64,000 bases of DNA from Streptomyces peucetius (lineage in GTDB: Bacteria > Actinomycetota > Actinomycetes > Streptomycetales > Streptomycetaceae), in NCBI RefSeq assembly GCF_025854275.1, contig NZ_CP107567.1:372001-436000 (forward strand), read 5' to 3'. Below, one piece after another: positions 61,950 to 64,000 of the stretch (position 1 is its first letter; each line of letters begins with the position of its first letter). A program made the position numbers and the translations under genes. The notes beneath the pieces were generated by a model that saw only the letters and a program-made list of their open reading frames with translations, was not told where the DNA came from and ran no database searches.

Positions 61950-63107
61950 TCAGAGCCGTTCGATCACGGTGACGTTGGCCTGGCCACCGCCCTCGCACAT
62001 GGTCTGGAGACCGTAGCGGCCGCCGGTGCGCTCGAGTTCGTGCAGGAGCGTGGTCATCAGCCGGGTGCCGGTGGCGCCGAGGGGGTGGCCGAGGGCGATG
62101 GCGCCGCCGTTGACGTTGACCTTCGAAGGGTCCGCCCCGGTCTCCTTCAGCCACGCCAGGACGACGGAGGCGAAGGCCTCGTTGATCTCCACCAGGTCGA
62201 TGTCGTCCATCGTCAGTCCGGTCTTCTTCAGCGCGTACGCGGTGGCCGGGATCGGCGCGGACAGCATCCGGACGGGGTCCTCGCCGCGGACGGAGAGATG
62301 GTGGATGCGGGCGCGGGGCGTCAGGCCGTGCTCGCGGACCGCCCGTTCGGAGGCGATCAGCATCGCCGAGGCACCGTCGGAGACCTGGGAGGAGACCGCG
62401 GCGGTCAGCCGTCCGCCCTCGGACAGGGGCGGCAGACCTGCCATCTTCCGCAGGCTCGTGTCCCGGCGCGGGCCTTCGTCGGCGCGTACGTCCCCGAAGG
62501 GCACGGTCTCGCGCTCGAAGCGTCCTTCGTCGAGGGCCCGTACCGCGCGCTGGTGCGAGCGCAGCGCGAACTCCTCCATGGCCTCCCGCCCGATGCCCCA
62601 CTTCTCCGCGATGAGCTCCGCGCCGTGGAACTGGTCGATCGGCCGGTCGCCGTAGCGCGCCCGCCAGCCCCGGGAGCCGGCGTAGGGGCCCTCGGTGAGA
62701 CCGAGGGGCTCGGCCGCCCGGCGGCTCGCGAAGGCGATGGGGATCTGCGACATGCTCTGCGTGCCGCCCGCGACGACGAGGTCCTGGGTGCCGGAGAGCA
62801 CGCCCTGTGCGGCGAAGTGCACGGCCTGCTGGGAGGAACCGCACTGGCGGTCGACGGTCACGCCCGGCACCTCCTCCGGCAGTCCGGCGGCGAGCCAGCA
62901 GGTGCGCGCGATGTCCCCGGCCTGCGGGCCCACCGTGTCCACACAGCCGAGGACGACGTCCTCCACGGCGGCCGGGTCGGCGCCGGAACGCTCCATCAGG
63001 GACTTGAGCACATGTGCGCCGAGGTCGGCCGGATGGACGGCGGACAGGCCGCCGCCCCGCTTGCCCACGGGGGTGCGGACCGCTTCGACGATGTACGCCT
63101 CGGGCAT
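61950..63107 (-). CDS. fadA6: thiolase, FadA6-like
   Basis: A 385-aa acetyl-CoA acetyltransferase-type thiolase: nucleophile Cys89 in TVDRQCGSSQQAVHF, VEINEAFASVVLAW, GGAIALGHPLGATGTRL and CEGGGQANVTV. In the HIP pathway FadA6 cleaves the last ring-derived beta-keto-acyl-CoA. It follows kstR2 by 34 bases in the same direction, as in Mycobacterium. Confidence 0.9.
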   Translation of the reverse strand: MPEAYIVEAVRTPVGKRGGGLSAVHPADLGAHVLKSLMERSGADPAAVEDVVLGCVDTVGPQAGDIARTCWLAAGLPEEVPGVTVDRQCGSSQQAVHFAAQGVLSGTQDLVVAGGTQSMSQIPIAFASRRAAEPLGLTEGPYAGSRGWRARYGDRPIDQFHGAELIAEKWGIGREAMEEFALRSHQRAVRALDEGRFERETVPFGDVRADEGPRRDTSLRKMAGLPPLSEGGRLTAAVSSQVSDGASAMLIASERAVREHGLTPRARIHHLSVRGEDPVRMLSAPIPATAYALKKTGLTMDDIDLVEINEAFASVVLAWLKETGADPSKVNVNGGAIALGHPLGATGTRLMTTLLHELERTGGRYGLQTMCEGGGQANVTVIERL

Positions 63108-63141
63108 GGCTGCGGCTCCTTCTCCGGTTCTCCGGGTACTG

Positions 63142-63972
63142 CTACGGGTGTGCGCTCCCGAGGGCGATGCCGTCGAGGACCATGGACAGGTACTGACGGG
63201 CGATCTCGTCGGGGCTGTGCAGTCCGCCCGGCCGGTACCAGGACGCGGCGACCCACACGGTGTCGCGCACGAAGCGGTAGGTGAGCCGGACGTCCAGGTC
63301 GGCGCGGAAGGCGCCGGCGGCGACGCCCCGCTCCAGGGTGCCCAGCCAGGCCTTCTCGAACTTCTGCTGGGACTCGGTGAGATAGGCGAAGCGGGGCTGG
63401 GCCGACAGGTACCTGGACTCCTTCTGGTAGATCGCCACGGCCGCGCGGTGCCGGTCGATCTCCCGGAACGACTCCACGACGAGCGCCTCGATGGTCTCCC
63501 TGGGCCCGAGACCGGCGGCCAGCACGGCGTCGTAGCCGGCCCACAGTTCGCCGAGGAAGGTGGAGAGGATCTCGTCGAGCATCGACTCCTTGGAGTCGAA
63601 GTGGTAGTAGAGGCTTCCCGCCAGCATTCCGGCCGCGTCCGCGATCTTGCGGACGGTCGTGGCGTTGTAGCCCTGCTCGGCGAAGACGTCGGCGGCGACG
63701 CCGAGCAGTTCACGACGCCGCTCGGGCGAGGGGCTCGCCGTCCTCTTCCTGCCTCCGGCCGGCGCGTCGCCGCTCGGGGCGTCGCCGGCCGGCGCCCGGC
63801 TGTCCGGCGCGGCGCTGTTCGGAGCGTTGCTGCTGGGCACATTACTTTTCGGCACGCTGCCATTGTCGTCCCCCGCCCGCCCGCGGATGCCCCGGCCCGC
63901 CCGCAGCCGCCGTGCGCCGGGCTGCGGCCGCCCGGGGCCCCGGTCCCCTGCGGCGGGGCGCGGTTCATCCAC
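63142..63972 (-). CDS. kstR2: TetR-family repressor KstR2
   Basis: A TetR regulator (276 aa from 63972). The helix-turn-helix is AADVFAEQGYNATTVRKIADAAGMLAGSLYYHFDSKESML in parts, and the C-terminal domain (AIYQKESRYLSAQPRF, YRFVRDTVWVAASWYRPGG, IARQYLSMVLDGI) is strikingly like mycobacterial KstR2, which is released by HIP-CoA. The first ~75 residues are Pro/Ser/Ala/Asn-rich and absent from KstR2 proteins; GTG 63855 or another internal start may be the real one. Its upstream region leaves the window. Confidence 0.9.
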   Translation of the reverse strand: MDEPRPAAGDRGPGRPQPGARRLRAGRGIRGRAGDDNGSVPKSNVPSSNAPNSAAPDSRAPAGDAPSGDAPAGGRKRTASPSPERRRELLGVAADVFAEQGYNATTVRKIADAAGMLAGSLYYHFDSKESMLDEILSTFLGELWAGYDAVLAAGLGPRETIEALVVESFREIDRHRAAVAIYQKESRYLSAQPRFAYLTESQQKFEKAWLGTLERGVAAGAFRADLDVRLTYRFVRDTVWVAASWYRPGGLHSPDEIARQYLSMVLDGIALGSAHP

Positions 63973-64000
63973 GCCTCTCCCTGGGCAGTCCGAGCACCCG

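Overview
The window is typical Streptomyces (or close relative) chromosome: very high GC, strong third-position GC bias, many GTG starts, 4-nt start/stop overlaps, and Streptomyces-typical families (DUF5133, DUF397 with an XRE regulator, DUF574 methyltransferase, GAF-ANTAR, many SpoIIE-type phosphatases). I see no tRNA, rRNA, CRISPR array, integrase or transposase.

Bases 1-13.6 kb form a stress-signalling island. After the end of a HhH-GPD protein come an ANTAR-GAF-PAS-PP2C phosphatase, a hybrid histidine kinase with a 276-bp-register HAMP array (OsaA / fungal Nik1 layout), two RsbW-like ATPases, a STAS anti-anti-sigma factor, two SigB/F/G-family sigma factors, a PAS-GAF protein and a GAF-ANTAR protein. 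A coupled three-gene cassette (nucleotidyltransferase, BON domain protein, metallophosphoesterase) sits between the two sigma factors. Several intergenic regions carry boxes close to the Streptomyces sigma-B promoter consensus, suggesting autoregulation.

Bases 13.6-33.8 kb are accessory metabolism and regulation: a broken P450 whose last residues appear inverted, an aromatic-acid-exporter-like protein, a heme-oxygenase-like diiron protein with a CDGSH protein and a HemK-like methyltransferase, glyoxalase-like proteins, a LysR/DJ-1 pair, an XRE/DUF397 pair, a CstR-like persulfide sensor facing a rhodanese with an operator between them, a CBS-BON protein, a GH65 phosphorylase and a third PP2C phosphatase.

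Bases 34-40 kb hold a complete fructose PTS: fruR-fruK-fruA-ptsH-ptsI on the minus strand, with a promoter and repeated AAACAG units ahead of fruR. Bases 40-55.6 kb hold envelope/lipid genes, a molybdopterin oxidoreductase that has lost its N-terminal FeS cysteines, an orphan cytochrome oxidase subunit I with a small coiled-coil membrane partner, an MpaB-like oxygenase, a PP2C phosphatase followed by a stand-alone MASE1 sensor, a secreted lytic transglycosylase, a YciO/Sua5 protein, and an HxlR/NmrA redox pair.

Bases 55.6-64 kb are a KstR2-type regulon for breakdown of the steroid C/D rings (HIP pathway): ipdF, ipdC, ipdB, ipdA, two SDRs, echA20, fadA6 and kstR2. Two near-palindromes matching the KstR2 operator layout lie in the two divergent intergenic regions.
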